The notes: a model not told the origin generated them from the letters alone. 64,000 nt of DNA from Sphingomonas rosea (GCF_039538065.1 NZ_BAABBR010000001.1:2611605-2675604); one strand, 5' to 3'. Positions 45,890 to 55,449 are shown, counted from the stretch's first letter. Translations and numbers: made by a program.

Positions 45890-46777
45890 ATGCGCAAGAT
45901 CCTATTCGGCTTCGCCGCCGCGACCTTGCTGGCGACGCCCGCCGCCGCCCGCGACCAGAGCCTTTATTTCGGTGCCGAGGGCGGTGGACTCTGGGCCAAG
46001 ACGCTCAAGCACAACCTCACCGTCGTCCGCACATCGACCCCCGCCGGCACGACTGTCATCGACGACGGCGTGGTGATGAAGTTCAAGAAGCCAGGTCTCG
46101 ATCTCGACCTCAACCTCGGCTACGATTTCGGCCTCATCCGCCTCGAGGGCGAGCTTGGCTACAAGCGCGCGACCGTCGACAGCATCGGTACCCGCGCCGC
46201 GACCGGCGGCACCCTCACCACCGTCAACGGCAAGGGCAACGTCGGCACCACCTCGGCGATGGTCAATCTGCTGCTCGACGTCGGTGACGACGATGGCGTC
46301 AGCTTCTACGCCGGCCCCGGCATCGGCTGGGCGCGCGTGAAGATGAACAACATCGTTCCCGGCACCGCACCCTACGACATCGAAGGCAAGGACAGCGGAC
46401 TGGCGCTCCAGGGCATTGCGGGCGTGCGTTACGCGATCACGCCGCAGCTCGATGTCGGCCTAAAGTATCGCTACTTCCGCTCGCACCGGCTCGACTTCAA
46501 CAACGTCATCAACGAGCTGAACGCCAGCGGCTTCACCTACGATACGCGCAGCCGCTTCAGCTCGCACTCGCTGCTGTTCAGCATCATCTACAATTTCGCC
46601 GAGCCGGCCGCGCCGCCGCCGCCCCCGCCGCCGCCGATGCCGCCGGTGATCGAGACTCCGCCGGCCCCGCCCGCGACCCAGACCTGCCCCGACGGGTCGG
46701 TGATCCTGGCGACCGACAGCTGCCCGCTGCCGCCGCCTCCGCCGCCTCCGCCGCCGGCGACCCCCGAACGCGGCTAA
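45890..46777 (+). CDS. OmpA-like outer-membrane barrel with polyproline PERG tail (paralogue)
   Basis: The 295-residue protein repeats the plan of the 35.9 kb gene: signal peptide ([20 protein letters not shown]), a barrel (about 22-235, for example [46 protein letters not shown]), proline runs, [17 protein letters not shown] and an ending TPERG. The barrels differ in their loops, while the tail is almost identical. The gene ends without the OmpA domain, and a hairpin of similar stem sequence follows. ATG 45890 is chosen by the signal peptide. Confidence 0.87.
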   Translation: MRKILFGFAAATLLATPAAARDQSLYFGAEGGGLWAKTLKHNLTVVRTSTPAGTTVIDDGVVMKFKKPGLDLDLNLGYDFGLIRLEGELGYKRATVDSIGTRAATGGTLTTVNGKGNVGTTSAMVNLLLDVGDDDGVSFYAGPGIGWARVKMNNIVPGTAPYDIEGKDSGLALQGIAGVRYAITPQLDVGLKYRYFRSHRLDFNNVINELNASGFTYDTRSRFSSHSLLFSIIYNFAEPAAPPPPPPPPMPPVIETPPAPPATQTCPDGSVILATDSCPLPPPPPPPPPATPERG

Positions 46778-46803
46778 GCCAGCCGCGCGACGGACGACAA
46801 AGG

Positions 46804-46835
46804 AAGGCCGGGGAGTATCCGCTCCCCGGCCTTTT
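46804..46835. terminator. Hairpin terminator after the second barrel gene
   Basis: AAGGCCGGGGAG (46804-46815) pairs with CTCCCCGGCCTT (46822-46833), a 12-base stem with 6-base loop, followed rightward by TT, so the 3' run is four T residues. The stem is nearly the same as the one after the first barrel gene (36801-36828). It lies between the convergent barrel and GMC oxidoreductase genes and may end both. Confidence 0.8.
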
Positions 46836-46841
46836 CATGTG

Positions 46842-48506
46842 TCAGGAGAGCGGGGCGAGCGCGGGCCGTCCGCGGATGAGGTCGGCGGCCTTTTCCGCGA
46901 TCATGATCGTCGGTGCGTTGGTGTTTCCGCTGACCAGCCGCGGCATGATCGAGGCGTCCACGACCCGCAGCCCCTTGATCCCGATCACCCGGAGCTCGGG
47001 ATCGACCACCGCGGCCCCTCCCCGGCCCATCGCGCAGGTACCGACCGGATGGTAGATGGTCGTGCCGTGCGATCTGGCGAAGCCGAGGAGTTCATCGTCG
47101 GTCGCGACGTCGACGCCTGGATTGGTCTCATGATCGATGAAGCGCGCGAGCGGGTCGGTCGCGGCGAGCTTCCGGCCGAACTTCAAACCTGCGACCACCA
47201 CCTCGCGGTCGAGCGGATCAGCGAGATAATTGGGCCGGATCGCGGGATGCTCGGCCGGATCGGCTGACTTGAGGTGCACCGAGCCGCGCGATTCCGGGCG
47301 CAGCTGGCACGGCGCGATCGTCAGCCCCGGCTCTTTCTCAAGCTCCATCACCTGCTCGTTGGCGAGCTTTTCGGCGTCCATCGTCGCGGGAAGGATGTGA
47401 TATTGAAGGTCGGGCCCGGCGAGGTCGGGCCGCGAGCGGACGAACAGCCCGATGTGTGCCGCCGACAGGGTCAGTAGTCCCCGCTTGGCGACGAGATAGC
47501 GGGCGAATTCGCGCAGCAGCCGAGGTCCGCGCGCCAGCTCGTTGACCGAGATCGTTCCCTTCTTCAGCCGGTAGGTATTTCCGACCACGAAATGGTCCTG
47601 CAGGTTTTCGCCGACGCCTGCCAACACCTGCACGACCGGGACGCCGAGCGCTTGCAGCCGCGCCGGATCACCGATCCCCGCCAGTTCAAGCAGTTGCGGC
47701 GAATTGATCGCGCCGCCGCTCAGGATCACTTCACGTCTTGCGCGGATTTCCTGCCTTGCGCCATCTCGATCGATCTCGACCCCGACCGCACGTTTTCCCT
47801 CGAACAGGACACGGCGCGCGAGCGAGCGGGTGAGGACGCGCAAATTGGGCCGGTTCATCGCCGGATGGAGATAAGCGACCGCCGCGGAGTGACGCTTGCC
47901 GTCCTTGATGTTGACCTGGAACCAGCTCGCCCCTTCCTGCTCGGGGCCGTTGCAATCGCGCCGCGGCAGGCCGAGCGCTTCGGCCGCTTCGATCGCCGCT
48001 TCGCTGACGACATGGCCGTCCGCCGGATCGCCGACATGCAAGGGTCCGTCGGTGGCGTGGAGAGCGTCGCCGCCGCGCGCCTGGTGCTGCGCCTTGCGGA
48101 AATAGGGCAGCACGTCGTCCCACGCCCAGCCCTCGCACCCGAGCTGCCGCCAGCCGTCGTAATCCGCCCGCTGCCCGCGCACGTAGAGCATGGCGTTGAT
48201 CGAGGAGGATCCGCCGAGCACCTTGCCGCGCGGCCACACATGGGTCCGCCCGTCGGTGCCCGGATCGGGTTCGGTCTGGTAGAGCCAGTTGACCTTGGGA
48301 TCCTTGAGCGTCTGCGAATAACCGATCGGCACGTGGATCCAGAGATTGGAGAGGAACTGTCCCTTCTCCTTGCCCGGCCGATCGTCGCCGCCCGCCTCAA
48401 GCAAAATGACGCTCGTCCCGGGATCCTCGCTCAGCCGCGCGGCAAGGACGCAGCCGGCCGATCCCGCCCCGACGATGACATAATCCGCTTCGAACGGCGC
48501 GCTCAC
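46842..48506 (-). CDS. GMC family FAD-dependent alcohol oxidoreductase
   Basis: The 554-residue protein has the FAD Rossmann motif [20 protein letters not shown], the GMC signature [36 protein letters not shown], and a C-terminal active-site His in [10 protein letters not shown] with the pair His/Asn motif. It is most like choline-dehydrogenase/alcohol-dehydrogenase-type GMC enzymes that oxidise primary alcohols to aldehydes. Start is the GTG at 48506, overlapping the hydrolase stop (GTGA). It is the last gene of the four-gene operon. The actual substrate is unknown. Confidence 0.92.
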   Translation of the reverse strand: MSAPFEADYVIVGAGSAGCVLAARLSEDPGTSVILLEAGGDDRPGKEKGQFLSNLWIHVPIGYSQTLKDPKVNWLYQTEPDPGTDGRTHVWPRGKVLGGSSSINAMLYVRGQRADYDGWRQLGCEGWAWDDVLPYFRKAQHQARGGDALHATDGPLHVGDPADGHVVSEAAIEAAEALGLPRRDCNGPEQEGASWFQVNIKDGKRHSAAVAYLHPAMNRPNLRVLTRSLARRVLFEGKRAVGVEIDRDGARQEIRARREVILSGGAINSPQLLELAGIGDPARLQALGVPVVQVLAGVGENLQDHFVVGNTYRLKKGTISVNELARGPRLLREFARYLVAKRGLLTLSAAHIGLFVRSRPDLAGPDLQYHILPATMDAEKLANEQVMELEKEPGLTIAPCQLRPESRGSVHLKSADPAEHPAIRPNYLADPLDREVVVAGLKFGRKLAATDPLARFIDHETNPGVDVATDDELLGFARSHGTTIYHPVGTCAMGRGGAAVVDPELRVIGIKGLRVVDASIMPRLVSGNTNAPTIMIAEKAADLIRGRPALAPLS

Positions 48507-49441
48507 CGGCTCGCGACCACCGAACGCACCCACCGGGCGGTTTCGAGCGGCTGGGTATAAGGCAGCATGTGCCCACCCTCGACCTCGGTCAGCGTGGCAC
48601 CCGGGATTTCGCCGACGGTCTTTGCGCCATGCTCGGCCGGTGCCAGCAAGGCGTCGCCGCGGCCAAAGAGGATGGCGACAGGCAGGTCGAGCGCCGCGTA
48701 TCGGCCTGTCATCGCATCAGCGTCCTCGCGGGCGAGCTGGAGGTCGGCGCAGGCCGCCTCGACATTGCCCGGCCGGAGCGCCAGCGCCCCGCCTCCCGCC
48801 GTCACGTAGTCGGCCGGCGCGGCCTCGGGTGCGAAGACCATGGCGAGGACCTTGTCGCGGGTCGCGAGGCCGAGCGGCACCGCGATGGTCCGCGCGACGA
48901 GCCCGGCAACGGGAAGCGGCACCATCAGTCCCTTGAACACCTCGGGCACGTCGCGAACCGGCTGGGTCGCGGGCGCAATCAGCGCGAGGCCGCGCACCTT
49001 GCCGGGATGCCGCTCGGCGATCTGCAGCGCGAGCGCGCCGCCGAGCGAATGGCCGACGAGCCATGGCCGGTCGAGCGCCAGCGCATCGATCAGCCCCGCC
49101 ATGGCATCGGCCTGGTCGACGAGGCGCTGCGAGCGGCTGGGCAGCATCGGCGAATAGCCCGAGCCCGGCCGGTCGACGCGGATCACGCGATAGTCCTTGG
49201 CCAGCTCGTCGACCATCGGCTGGGCGAAACTTCGGAGTTGTGCGCCGAGGCCGTGGATGAGGAGCAGGGGCGGCCCGCTGCCCTGTTCGGTGACGTGAAG
49301 CTGCACGCCGCCGCCGACGTCGACCAGCCGGCCGTCCATCGGCACCAGCGCCTCGGCCTGCTTTGCGACGCGGGCGCTGTAGAGCCCTGCGCCAAGCAGT
49401 CCGCCGACCAGCGAGGCACCCGCGATCGCCCACTTCTTCAT
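48503..49441 (-). CDS. Membrane-anchored alpha/beta hydrolase
   Basis: The 312-residue protein has an N-terminal hydrophobic anchor (about 4-24), LLLIHGLGAQLR (oxyanion hole), the nucleophile LVGHSLGGALAL, ILFGRGDALLAPAE (catalytic Asp) and EGGHMLPYTQP (catalytic His). It is a complete hydrolase of the esterase/epoxide-hydrolase-like fold. In this operon it is well placed to hydrolyse the ester or lactone made by the monooxygenase. It overlaps its neighbours by 4 bases on both sides. Confidence 0.9.
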   Translation of the reverse strand: MKKWAIAGASLVGGLLGAGLYSARVAKQAEALVPMDGRLVDVGGGVQLHVTEQGSGPPLLLIHGLGAQLRSFAQPMVDELAKDYRVIRVDRPGSGYSPMLPSRSQRLVDQADAMAGLIDALALDRPWLVGHSLGGALALQIAERHPGKVRGLALIAPATQPVRDVPEVFKGLMVPLPVAGLVARTIAVPLGLATRDKVLAMVFAPEAAPADYVTAGGGALALRPGNVEAACADLQLAREDADAMTGRYAALDLPVAILFGRGDALLAPAEHGAKTVGEIPGATLTEVEGGHMLPYTQPLETARWVRSVVASR

Positions 49442-50253
49442 GCCATGCTCCGCTTGAGGATGTTCCAGTAGCCGACCGGGCTCAGCCGCTCGATCAGTGC
49501 GCCGATCTTGGCGTCGCCGCCGACGAGCACGCGCGGCCGTTCCTTTTCGATTCCAAGGACGATGATCTCGCCCGCTTTCACCGGCGACATCTTCAGGAAT
49601 TTCTGGAAGCGATCCTTCTCGCTGGCGATCAGCGCCGCTTCCTCGTTGGTGACGTGACGCGGTGGCCGTGCGCTGCGGGCGATGTCGGTGTTGATACCGC
49701 CCGGATGGACGACGGTGACCCCGACGCTCGACCCCGCGTCCTCAAGCTCGCGGCGAAGCGATTCGGAAAACCCGCGAACGGCGAACTTGGCCGCCGAATA
49801 GGCCGTCTGGCCCGGCGGCGCGATCAGGCCGAACAGGCTCGATACGTTGACGATCCGCGCCTCGTCGCTTTGCTTGAGCAGCGGAAGAAAGGCGCGGGTC
49901 AGGCGTACGACGGCGTGGAAATTGACCTCCATCAGCCAGTCGAAATCGGCTTCGTCGACCTGCTCGAACGTGCCCCCGATCGCGACCCCCGCGTTGTTGA
50001 CGAGAAGGTCGACCCGGCCATGCTCGGCGACCACCTTGGCCGGGAGCGCGGCGCAGGCCGCCCTGTCGGTGACGTCGAGCGGGTGGAGCGAGACCTGCAC
50101 GCCGCGGATCATGCCGCTGGTCTCGCTCAATCCTTGCGCATTCTTGTCGGCGAGCGCGAGATTGCAGCCGCGCCGTGACAGCGCGAGCGCGATGCCCCGG
50201 CCGATCCCCCCGCCGGCGCCGGTGACGACCGCGACCCGTCCCTCGAGTTTCAT
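49438..50253 (-). CDS. SDR family oxidoreductase
   Basis: The 271-residue protein has VTGAGGGIGRGIALALSRRG (NAD(P)-binding), LVNNAGVAIGG, and SSLFGLIAPPGQTAYSAAKFAVRGFSESL with Ser/Tyr/Lys. The ending after IEKERPRVLVGGDAKIGALIERLSP is a C-terminal extension typical of SDRs related to acyl or steroid alcohol oxidoreductases. It may interconvert an alcohol and ketone substrate for the monooxygenase. It overlaps the gene before and after by 4 bases. Confidence 0.92.
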   Translation of the reverse strand: MKLEGRVAVVTGAGGGIGRGIALALSRRGCNLALADKNAQGLSETSGMIRGVQVSLHPLDVTDRAACAALPAKVVAEHGRVDLLVNNAGVAIGGTFEQVDEADFDWLMEVNFHAVVRLTRAFLPLLKQSDEARIVNVSSLFGLIAPPGQTAYSAAKFAVRGFSESLRRELEDAGSSVGVTVVHPGGINTDIARSARPPRHVTNEEAALIASEKDRFQKFLKMSPVKAGEIIVLGIEKERPRVLVGGDAKIGALIERLSPVGYWNILKRSMA

Positions 50254-51773
50254 GCCTCCGCCCCCGCAAGGCTGAGCGCGGGCGGCATCCGCCCCCGCTT
50301 CCAGTCGGTGTCGCCGCTGAACGCCATCACCCCGTCCTCGAGCTTTCCATGCTTGAGCGATCGCAGATCACGGATGTAATTCTGGTGGAGCTTCCACGGC
50401 GCGCGGTCGCCCTGCACGGGCAGGATGTCCTTGGCGCGCTGCACATAGCCCGAGCTGAAGTCGAGGAAGTCGACCGGCCGGACGTCGGGCTGCACGCGCG
50501 GCACCGCAATGCCCTTGCCGGTTACGGCGAGATGATTGAGCAGCCGGCAAACGTAGAAGCTCGTCAGGTCCGCCTTCAGCGTCCACGAGGCGTTGGTGTA
50601 GCCGAAGCTGTAGCTGAGGTTGGGCACGTCGCCGAACATCATGCCCTTGTAGGTCATGGCGCCGCTCAGCTTGCGCGTCTCGCCGTCGACGGTGAAGGCG
50701 ACATCGCCGAGCAACTGGAGCTTGAGACCGGTCGCCGCGACGATCACGTCGGCCTTGAGCTCGCGGCCCGAGCGGAGAAGGATTCCATCGGGCTCGAAGC
50801 GTTCGACATGGTCGGTCACGACTTCCGCCTTGCCGGATCGGATGGCGGCGAACAGGTCGGCATCGGGGACAAGGCAGAGTCGCTGGTCCCAGGGATTGTA
50901 GGCCGGGTTGAAATGCGTCTCGATCTCGTAGTCGGGCGGCAATTCCTTGAGCAGCCCCTTGCGGATCATCTTCTTCATCGCCTGCGGCCGGCGCCGGGCG
51001 AACTGGAAGAAGGCCTGCTGCATGAGCACGTTGCGCCAGCGCACGACCGAATAGCTCGCCTTGTCGCCGAGCAACCAGCGCAAGCTGTTGGCGACTTTGT
51101 CGACCGCCGGGCGACTGACCATGTAGGTCGGCGAGCGCTGCAGCATCGTTACCTGCGCCGCCCCGTCCGCGACCATCTCGGGGACGATCGTCACCGCGGT
51201 CGCGCCGCTTCCGATCACCACCACCCGCTTGCCGCGATAGTCGAGTTGCTCGGGCCAGAATTGCGCGTGGAAGAAGGTGCCTGCGTAGGTGTCGCGACCC
51301 GGAAAGTCGGGCAGATAGGCTTGCGCATAATCATAATAGCCGGTGCACATGTGCAGCCAGCGGCAGGTCATGGTCCCTTGCCCCTCGGCGGTCTCGATCG
51401 TCACCGTCCAGCGCGCGCTCGCGCTGTCGAACGCTGCCGCGACGAGCCGCTGTCCGAAGCGGATCCGGCGGCGGATGTCATACTTGTCCGCGACCATGTT
51501 GACGTAGGCGAGGATCGACGGCCCGTCGGCGATCGCCTTGTCGCTGGTCCAGGGCTCGAAGCTGTAGCCGAGCGTGTACATGTCGCTGTCGGAGCGGATC
51601 CCGGGATAGCGGAACAGGTCCCACGTCCCGCCTATCGTCTCGCGTGCCTCGAGGATCGCATAGCTGCGATCGGGACAATGGTGCTGAAGGTGCCAGGCTG
51701 TGCCGATCCCCGACAGTCCGGCGCCGATCACCAGAACGTCGACGTCGTTCGCTTCATCGCCGCTTTCCATCAA
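50250..51773 (-). CDS. Flavin-containing monooxygenase, Baeyer-Villiger type (EthA-like)
   Basis: The 507-residue protein has the FAD motif VLVIGAGLSGIGTAWHLQ, the Baeyer-Villiger fingerprint in the form YAGTFFHAQFWP, and the NADP-binding VVVIGSGATAVTIVPEMV. ETIGGTWDLFRYPGIRSDSDMYTLGYSF matches EthA/MymA-type enzymes. It inserts oxygen next to a ketone carbonyl giving ester or lactone, or oxidises sulfur. It is the first gene of a four-gene leftward operon (this gene, SDR, hydrolase, GMC) and divergent from a TonB-dependent receptor. Confidence 0.92.
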   Translation of the reverse strand: MMESGDEANDVDVLVIGAGLSGIGTAWHLQHHCPDRSYAILEARETIGGTWDLFRYPGIRSDSDMYTLGYSFEPWTSDKAIADGPSILAYVNMVADKYDIRRRIRFGQRLVAAAFDSASARWTVTIETAEGQGTMTCRWLHMCTGYYDYAQAYLPDFPGRDTYAGTFFHAQFWPEQLDYRGKRVVVIGSGATAVTIVPEMVADGAAQVTMLQRSPTYMVSRPAVDKVANSLRWLLGDKASYSVVRWRNVLMQQAFFQFARRRPQAMKKMIRKGLLKELPPDYEIETHFNPAYNPWDQRLCLVPDADLFAAIRSGKAEVVTDHVERFEPDGILLRSGRELKADVIVAATGLKLQLLGDVAFTVDGETRKLSGAMTYKGMMFGDVPNLSYSFGYTNASWTLKADLTSFYVCRLLNHLAVTGKGIAVPRVQPDVRPVDFLDFSSGYVQRAKDILPVQGDRAPWKLHQNYIRDLRSLKHGKLEDGVMAFSGDTDWKRGRMPPALSLAGAEA

Positions 51774-51881
51774 CGTTCATGCTGCGCTTGACAGGCCACG
51801 GTAAGCAAGCGGAAACTCGCGCCTTCTGAAGCGTGGGTTCGCCTGGTTTCGGCGGCTCCTCGCCACAGGGGGGAGACATTC
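51774..51881. promoter_or_regulatory. Divergent control region of monooxygenase operon and TonB receptor
   Basis: 108 bases separate the two divergent starts. It holds an inverted repeat, CGCTTG (51785-51790) and CAAGCG (51806-51811) with 15 bases between them, that could be an operator for a shared regulator. TTGACA at 51788-51793 may be part of a -35 box. No regulator gene is beside the cluster. GGGGGGAGA lies just before the receptor ATG. Confidence 0.45.
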
Positions 51882-54800
51882 ATGAACCGTTCGTGCCTGC
51901 TGCTGGCCGGAGCCTCGCTCTCGGCCATGTCCCTTGCCGCGCCCGCCATCGCCCAGACGGTGCCGACACCGCCCGCGAACGACGGCAAGATCCAGACCGG
52001 TGCAGGCGCGTCGGACCAGGCCGGCGACGCGCCGAGCGGGACCACGCAGGCCGCGGCGCAGGGCGACGGAACGGACATCGTCGTCACCGCCCAGCGCCGC
52101 GCCGAAGCGCTGCAGTCGGTGCCGATCTCGGTCTCGGCCTTCAACGCCGACGCGCTTCAGAAGCAGCAGATCTCGAACGCCACCGACCTGCAGCTCAGCC
52201 TGCCCAACGTCACCTTCACCAAGACCAACTTCACCTCGTCGAGCTTCACCATCCGAGGCATCGGCGACCTGTGCGTCGGCTTCAGCTGCGACCGCGCGAC
52301 CGGCATCCACTTCAACGACATGCCGCTGGTCGAGAACCGCCTGTTCGAGACCGAATATTTCGACCTCGAGCGGGTCGAGGTGCTGCGCGGACCGCAAGGC
52401 ACGCTCTATGGCCGCAACGCGACGTCGGGCGTGGTCAACTTCATCACCGCCCGGCCCAAGATCGGCGAGTGGAGCGGCAACGCCACCGCCGAATTCGGGA
52501 ATTACGAATCGCGCAAGTTCACCGGCGCGCTCAATGTGCCGGTCACCGATTTCGCCGCGCTCCGGCTCGCCGGCTATTCGCTGACCCGCGGCGGCTATAC
52601 CAAGAACCTCTTCGACGGCAGCAAGATCGACGGGCGCGACCTCTACGCCCTGCGCGGAACGCTTCGCCTTCGTCCGACCAGCGGGACCACGGTCGACCTC
52701 ATCGGCTACATCTTCCGCGAGGACGACGACCGCAGCCGCATCCAGAAGCAGCTTTGCGCCCGCGACAATACGGGCATCCTCGGCTGCCGCCCCGACCGCC
52801 TCGAAAACGGCACGGTCAACGCCAATGCGACGCTCGCTGGGATCCTGACCTCCCGGCAATTCTTCACGCTCAACAGCCCCGTCCTCGCGCCGCTCGCACT
52901 GAGCGACTTGAACGGCCCGGACACCTTCTTCGGCAATGCGATCAATCCGGCGGACCTGCGCACCGTCAACACCGACTTCAATCCGACGTACAAGGCGAAG
53001 GAGACGATCCTCCAGGCCCGGATCGAGCAGGAACTCGGGCAGCAGTTCAGCCTGACGCTGACCGGCGGCTACGCCAAGTCGCTCGTCGACAGCCGCACCG
53101 ATTATTCGCTCACCGCCGGGTCGAGCCTCGCCAACAATCCCGGCCTCGTGAATCTCGCCACCCTGCCCAGCCTGCCCGGCGCCTTCTTCCCGCAGACGGG
53201 CGGTGTGAATCCCTACCAGTTCTTCACGCCGGTGGCGCAGCGCTTCATTCCGAACGGCCCGGCCGGCGCGGCCTGCATTTCCGAGCCCAACCCGCAGTTC
53301 AGCGGCATCTACGGCGGCAATGTTGCGCAATGCACCGCGGCGGGCGGCGAGTTCGACCGCTCCAATTCACACTATCGGCAATATTCGCTCGAGGGTCATG
53401 TCGACAGCAACTTCGACGGGCCGCTCAATTTCATCGTCGGCGGGATCTACACCGACGGCCGCTTTACCGACTCCAACTATTACGTGGTCTCGAGCGGGCT
53501 CGATTATGCGGCGGGAATCCTCGGCGCGGCGACCACGCTCGCCCAACGCCTCGGCGGGAACGCGACCTTCCCGCAGGTCTATCTCGCGCCCCCATTCTAC
53601 GATTCGCAAGTCACCGACTTCCGATTGAAGAGCAGCGGCATCTTCGGCGACGCGACCTTCGAGGTCAGCGACAAGTTCAAGATTTCGGGCGGCCTGCGCT
53701 GGAGCCACGACGCCAAGCGCCAGGTCGCGCGCGCGCCGCTACTCAAGTTTCCCGCCATCGTCGGCGTGGCCGACGCCAATACCTCGCCCTTCCTCGCCGC
53801 CTATGACGCCGACCCCGCGGTCGCCGGCAGCCAGGTGTTCGCGATCGGCAAGGTCAGCTTCTCGCGGCTGACCGGGCGGCTGGTGCTCGACTACCAGCTG
53901 ACCCGCAACAACCTCGTCTATGCCTCCTATTCGCGCGGCTACAAGGCGGGCGGCCTCAACCCGCCGATCGATCCCACCTTCAACATCTCGCCGACCTTCG
54001 CGCCCGAGGCAATCAACGCCTTCGAGGTGGGCACCAAGAACACATTGTTCGGCGGCGTGCTGCGGCTCAACGCCTCGGCCTTCTACTACGACTACAAGGG
54101 CTTGCAGCTGAGCCGGATCGTCGCGCGCACGAGCGTCAACGACAACACCGACGCGCAGATCTACGGGGTCGAGGTCGAGGGCGTCCTTCGCCCGACCAAC
54201 GACCTCCTCCTCAATTTCTCGGGCTCCTACCTCAAGAGCAAGATCAAGGGGCTGAGCCTGGTCGATCCGCGCGATCCCTCGGGGGGACGCGCCGACGCGG
54301 TCATCATCAAGAACCTCACCGACGGATCGAACTGCGCGGTGGTGCCCACGACGACGCTTCCGGCCGGCGCCGCGGCGGGACTGGTCGGCGCGTTCAACGC
54401 GGGCGTCAACGCCGCGACCGGAAACAACCTCGCCGCACCGGTGCCCGTGCCCGGGACCAACGCCACGGGCGCCTACAGCATCTGTTACGGCGCCGGCTCG
54501 CTGTCCGACACCATCGCCAATCCGCCCGCGGCGCTGCGTGCGGCCTTCGGGGTCGCGACCGGGCCGCTGCCCTTCACCGTCACCGAGGGCGTCGCGATCA
54601 ACGTCAACGGCAACGAACTTCCGCAATCGCCCAACTGGAAGTTCTCGGCGGGTGCGCAATATACCGCGCGCCTCGGCCGCTGGACGCTCGTCCCCCGCGC
54701 CGACATCGCCTACACCGGCCGCTATTACGCGCGCAGCTTCAACAACCCGATCGACCGCATCGACGCCTTCACGGTGATCAACGCGCAGGTCCAGTTGAAC

Positions 54801-54962
54801 GCGCCGGGCGACCGCTGGAACGTGCGCGCCTTCGTGCAGAACCTGACCAACAGCGACGCGGTCACCGGCCTTTACACCGGCGACCAGTCCTCGGGCATCT
54901 ACACCAACGTCTTCACACTCGAGCCGCGTCGCTACGGCGTGTCGGTGGGCGTCAAGTTCTAG
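51882..54962 (+). CDS. TonB-dependent outer-membrane receptor
   Basis: The 1026-residue protein has a signal peptide (MNRSCLLLAGASLSAMSLAAPAIA), a long linker, a TonB box (DIVVTAQRRAE), a plug domain (SVPISVSAFNADALQ ... VEVLRGPQGTLYGRNATSGVVNFIT) and a 22-strand barrel ending in the aromatic YGVSVGVKF. The plug carries a Cys pair (DLCVGFSCDRA). It should import a ligand using energy from TonB-ExbBD, whose genes are at 28-31 kb. The size and the location opposite an oxidising gene cluster suggest it takes up the substrate of that cluster. Its ligand is unknown. Confidence 0.94.
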   Translation: MNRSCLLLAGASLSAMSLAAPAIAQTVPTPPANDGKIQTGAGASDQAGDAPSGTTQAAAQGDGTDIVVTAQRRAEALQSVPISVSAFNADALQKQQISNATDLQLSLPNVTFTKTNFTSSSFTIRGIGDLCVGFSCDRATGIHFNDMPLVENRLFETEYFDLERVEVLRGPQGTLYGRNATSGVVNFITARPKIGEWSGNATAEFGNYESRKFTGALNVPVTDFAALRLAGYSLTRGGYTKNLFDGSKIDGRDLYALRGTLRLRPTSGTTVDLIGYIFREDDDRSRIQKQLCARDNTGILGCRPDRLENGTVNANATLAGILTSRQFFTLNSPVLAPLALSDLNGPDTFFGNAINPADLRTVNTDFNPTYKAKETILQARIEQELGQQFSLTLTGGYAKSLVDSRTDYSLTAGSSLANNPGLVNLATLPSLPGAFFPQTGGVNPYQFFTPVAQRFIPNGPAGAACISEPNPQFSGIYGGNVAQCTAAGGEFDRSNSHYRQYSLEGHVDSNFDGPLNFIVGGIYTDGRFTDSNYYVVSSGLDYAAGILGAATTLAQRLGGNATFPQVYLAPPFYDSQVTDFRLKSSGIFGDATFEVSDKFKISGGLRWSHDAKRQVARAPLLKFPAIVGVADANTSPFLAAYDADPAVAGSQVFAIGKVSFSRLTGRLVLDYQLTRNNLVYASYSRGYKAGGLNPPIDPTFNISPTFAPEAINAFEVGTKNTLFGGVLRLNASAFYYDYKGLQLSRIVARTSVNDNTDAQIYGVEVEGVLRPTNDLLLNFSGSYLKSKIKGLSLVDPRDPSGGRADAVIIKNLTDGSNCAVVPTTTLPAGAAAGLVGAFNAGVNAATGNNLAAPVPVPGTNATGAYSICYGAGSLSDTIANPPAALRAAFGVATGPLPFTVTEGVAINVNGNELPQSPNWKFSAGAQYTARLGRWTLVPRADIAYTGRYYARSFNNPIDRIDAFTVINAQVQLNAPGDRWNVRAFVQNLTNSDAVTGLYTGDQSSGIYTNVFTLEPRRYGVSVGVKF

Positions 54963-54971
54963 GGGATCGGT

Positions 54972-54989
54972 GATGCCGTCCCGGGCATC
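54972..54989 (+). terminator. Possible terminator hairpin after the TonB receptor
   Basis: GATGCC (54972-54977) pairs with GGCATC (54984-54989) over a 6-base loop just after the receptor stop. There is no clear T run, so support is modest. Confidence 0.35.
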
Positions 54990-55004
54990 GCCCGGGCGCT
55001 TGTC

Positions 55005-55400
55005 CTAGCGCTCGACGATGATGTCGACGCGGCGGTTCTGGATTTCCATGACGCCGTCGGCGGTCGGGAGATAGGGCCGGTCCTCGCCCTCGCCCGCGGT
55101 GCTGATGCTGGCGCCCGGTACGCCGCGGGCGACAAGGGCGGCGGCGACGGCCCTGGCCCGGGCGAGCGACATGCGGCGATTGACCGCCTCGCTTCCAGGC
55201 CGGTCGGTATGCCCGACGAGGCGCAGCCGCGCGCCCGCGCCCGCCGCCGCCGCCGCGGCCTCGAGCGCCTTGTCCGAGTCGCGGCGGAAGTGCGCCTTTC
55301 CGCTGTCGAAGAAGACCATCAGCGCCGCCGGGGGCGACGGCGTGTCGGCGGCGGGCTGCGGCTGAGCGGCGAGAAACGCGGCGGCGAGGATCAGGCTCAT
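55005..55400 (-). CDS. Stand-alone OmpA/MotB peptidoglycan-binding domain protein
   Basis: The 131-residue protein has a signal-like N-terminus (MSLILAAAFLAAQPQ) and then only an OmpA-C domain: VFFDSGKAHFRRDSDKALEAAA, LVGHTDRPGSEAVNRRMSLARARAVAAALV, and GEGEDRPY ... QNRRVDIIVE. The conserved peptidoglycan-contact Asp and Arg are there. It has no barrel and no lipobox. It may be a periplasmic peptidoglycan-bound protein. It is transcribed leftward, convergent to the TonB receptor. Confidence 0.88.
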   Translation of the reverse strand: MSLILAAAFLAAQPQPAADTPSPPAALMVFFDSGKAHFRRDSDKALEAAAAAAGAGARLRLVGHTDRPGSEAVNRRMSLARARAVAAALVARGVPGASISTAGEGEDRPYLPTADGVMEIQNRRVDIIVER

Positions 55401-55449
55401 GGCCGCACCGCATAGCCGCTCGGTCGCGCAAAGCGAAACGCCGCGCCGC

